DNA from: Serratia marcescens
Lineage (GTDB): Bacteria > Pseudomonadota > Gammaproteobacteria > Enterobacterales > Enterobacteriaceae
DNA length: 64,000 bases
NCBI RefSeq assembly: GCF_029846115.1
Contig: NZ_JARVZZ010000001.1
Location: 3,472,001 to 3,536,000, forward strand
Direction of reading: 5' to 3'
The position numbers and the translations under genes were made by a program. A model generated the notes under the pieces. It searched no databases. It worked only from the letters and a program-made list of their open reading frames with translations, and was not told the origin of the DNA. Shown here one piece after another: positions 63,884-64,000 of this stretch. Numbering within the stretch: position 1 is the stretch's first letter; every line of letters starts with the position of its first letter.

Positions 63884-64000
63884 TCAGCGAATGCCGAGCA
63901 AGGCATTGATCTGTTGTGGGTTGACCGGCGCGCCGGCGAAGTCGTCGAACACTTTGTCGGTGACGCGGATAATGCGATCGCGAATGAAAGCTGCGCCTTC
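63884..64000 (-). CDS. Unidentified gene, C-terminal end only (partial)
   Basis: The last 38 residues of a gene entering from beyond the window edge, ending VNPQQINALLGIR. I cannot recognise the family from this short piece. It lies upstream of the epoxide-hydrolase-like gene on the same strand and may be in the same transcript. Confidence 0.55.
   Translation of the reverse strand, partial: EGAAFIRDRIIRVTDKVFDDFAGAPVNPQQINALLGIR

Overview
The window is a chromosomal stretch of a GC-rich enterobacterium, most likely Serratia marcescens or a very close relative. Three things point there: a complete sfuABC iron(III) importer, a tet(41)/tetR(41) efflux pair with two near-canonical tet operators, and enterobacterial-type ydeP, bglA, dsdA and ggt. 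I see no insertion sequence, integrase, tRNA, rRNA or CRISPR array. Nearly all of it is densely packed metabolic, transport and resistance genes on both strands.

Layout. 1-3.1 kb: end of a Glu/Leu/Phe/Val dehydrogenase, an acyl-CoA ligase, a DJ-1/PfpI protein and a DUF1493 protein. 3.1-8.9 kb: a complete RND efflux operon (lipoprotein adaptor, pump, outer-membrane factor). 9-19.7 kb: an exported orphan protein, a methyltransferase, a Tat-exported agmatine-deiminase-like enzyme facing a LysR regulator, ggt, ydeP, a DUF3857 transglutaminase behind a Fur box, and an XRE-cupin regulator. 19.7-25.7 kb: a DMT exporter, a 23-residue small protein, a nitroreductase and a three-gene periplasmic molybdenum hydroxylase/cytochrome c operon. 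25.7-34.8 kb: tetR/tet(41), an RpiR regulator with bglA, dsdA, a VIT transporter, two small-domain proteins and a MASE1-GGDEF cyclase. 35-41.9 kb: acetyltransferases, a hydrolase, a mini-lipoprotein, a DUF3772 mechanosensitive channel and an ABC-F protein behind a 27-codon leader peptide. 42-46 kb: a magnesium/metal block. 46-54 kb: an oligopeptide-binding protein, an AT-rich gap with a Cys-rich protein, sfuABC, a putative small RNA/leader and a cysteine hydrolase. 54-64 kb: several hydrolases, a DUF883 protein, a second EF-G, an AraC/EamA pair facing an aldehyde dehydrogenase, and the end of an unidentified gene.

The strongest unlisted signals are RNA or tiny-protein features. An M-box magnesium riboswitch on the minus strand precedes an MgtE transporter that lacks the usual N domain. 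The same strand then carries a 30-residue MgtS homologue, a 59-residue two-helix membrane protein and a cation diffusion facilitator, which together look like a magnesium-homeostasis module. The ABC-F gene has a leader ORF whose 3' part can pair with the sequence just after its stop, suggesting attenuation or ribosome-stalling control. A compact promoter-terminator unit downstream of sfuC could encode a small RNA or a Thr-rich leader. A Gly-Cys-rich protein lies beside a roughly 700-base AT-rich gap, opposite a small unknown gene. All functional statements are inferred from sequence motifs and remembered family features; no database search was run.
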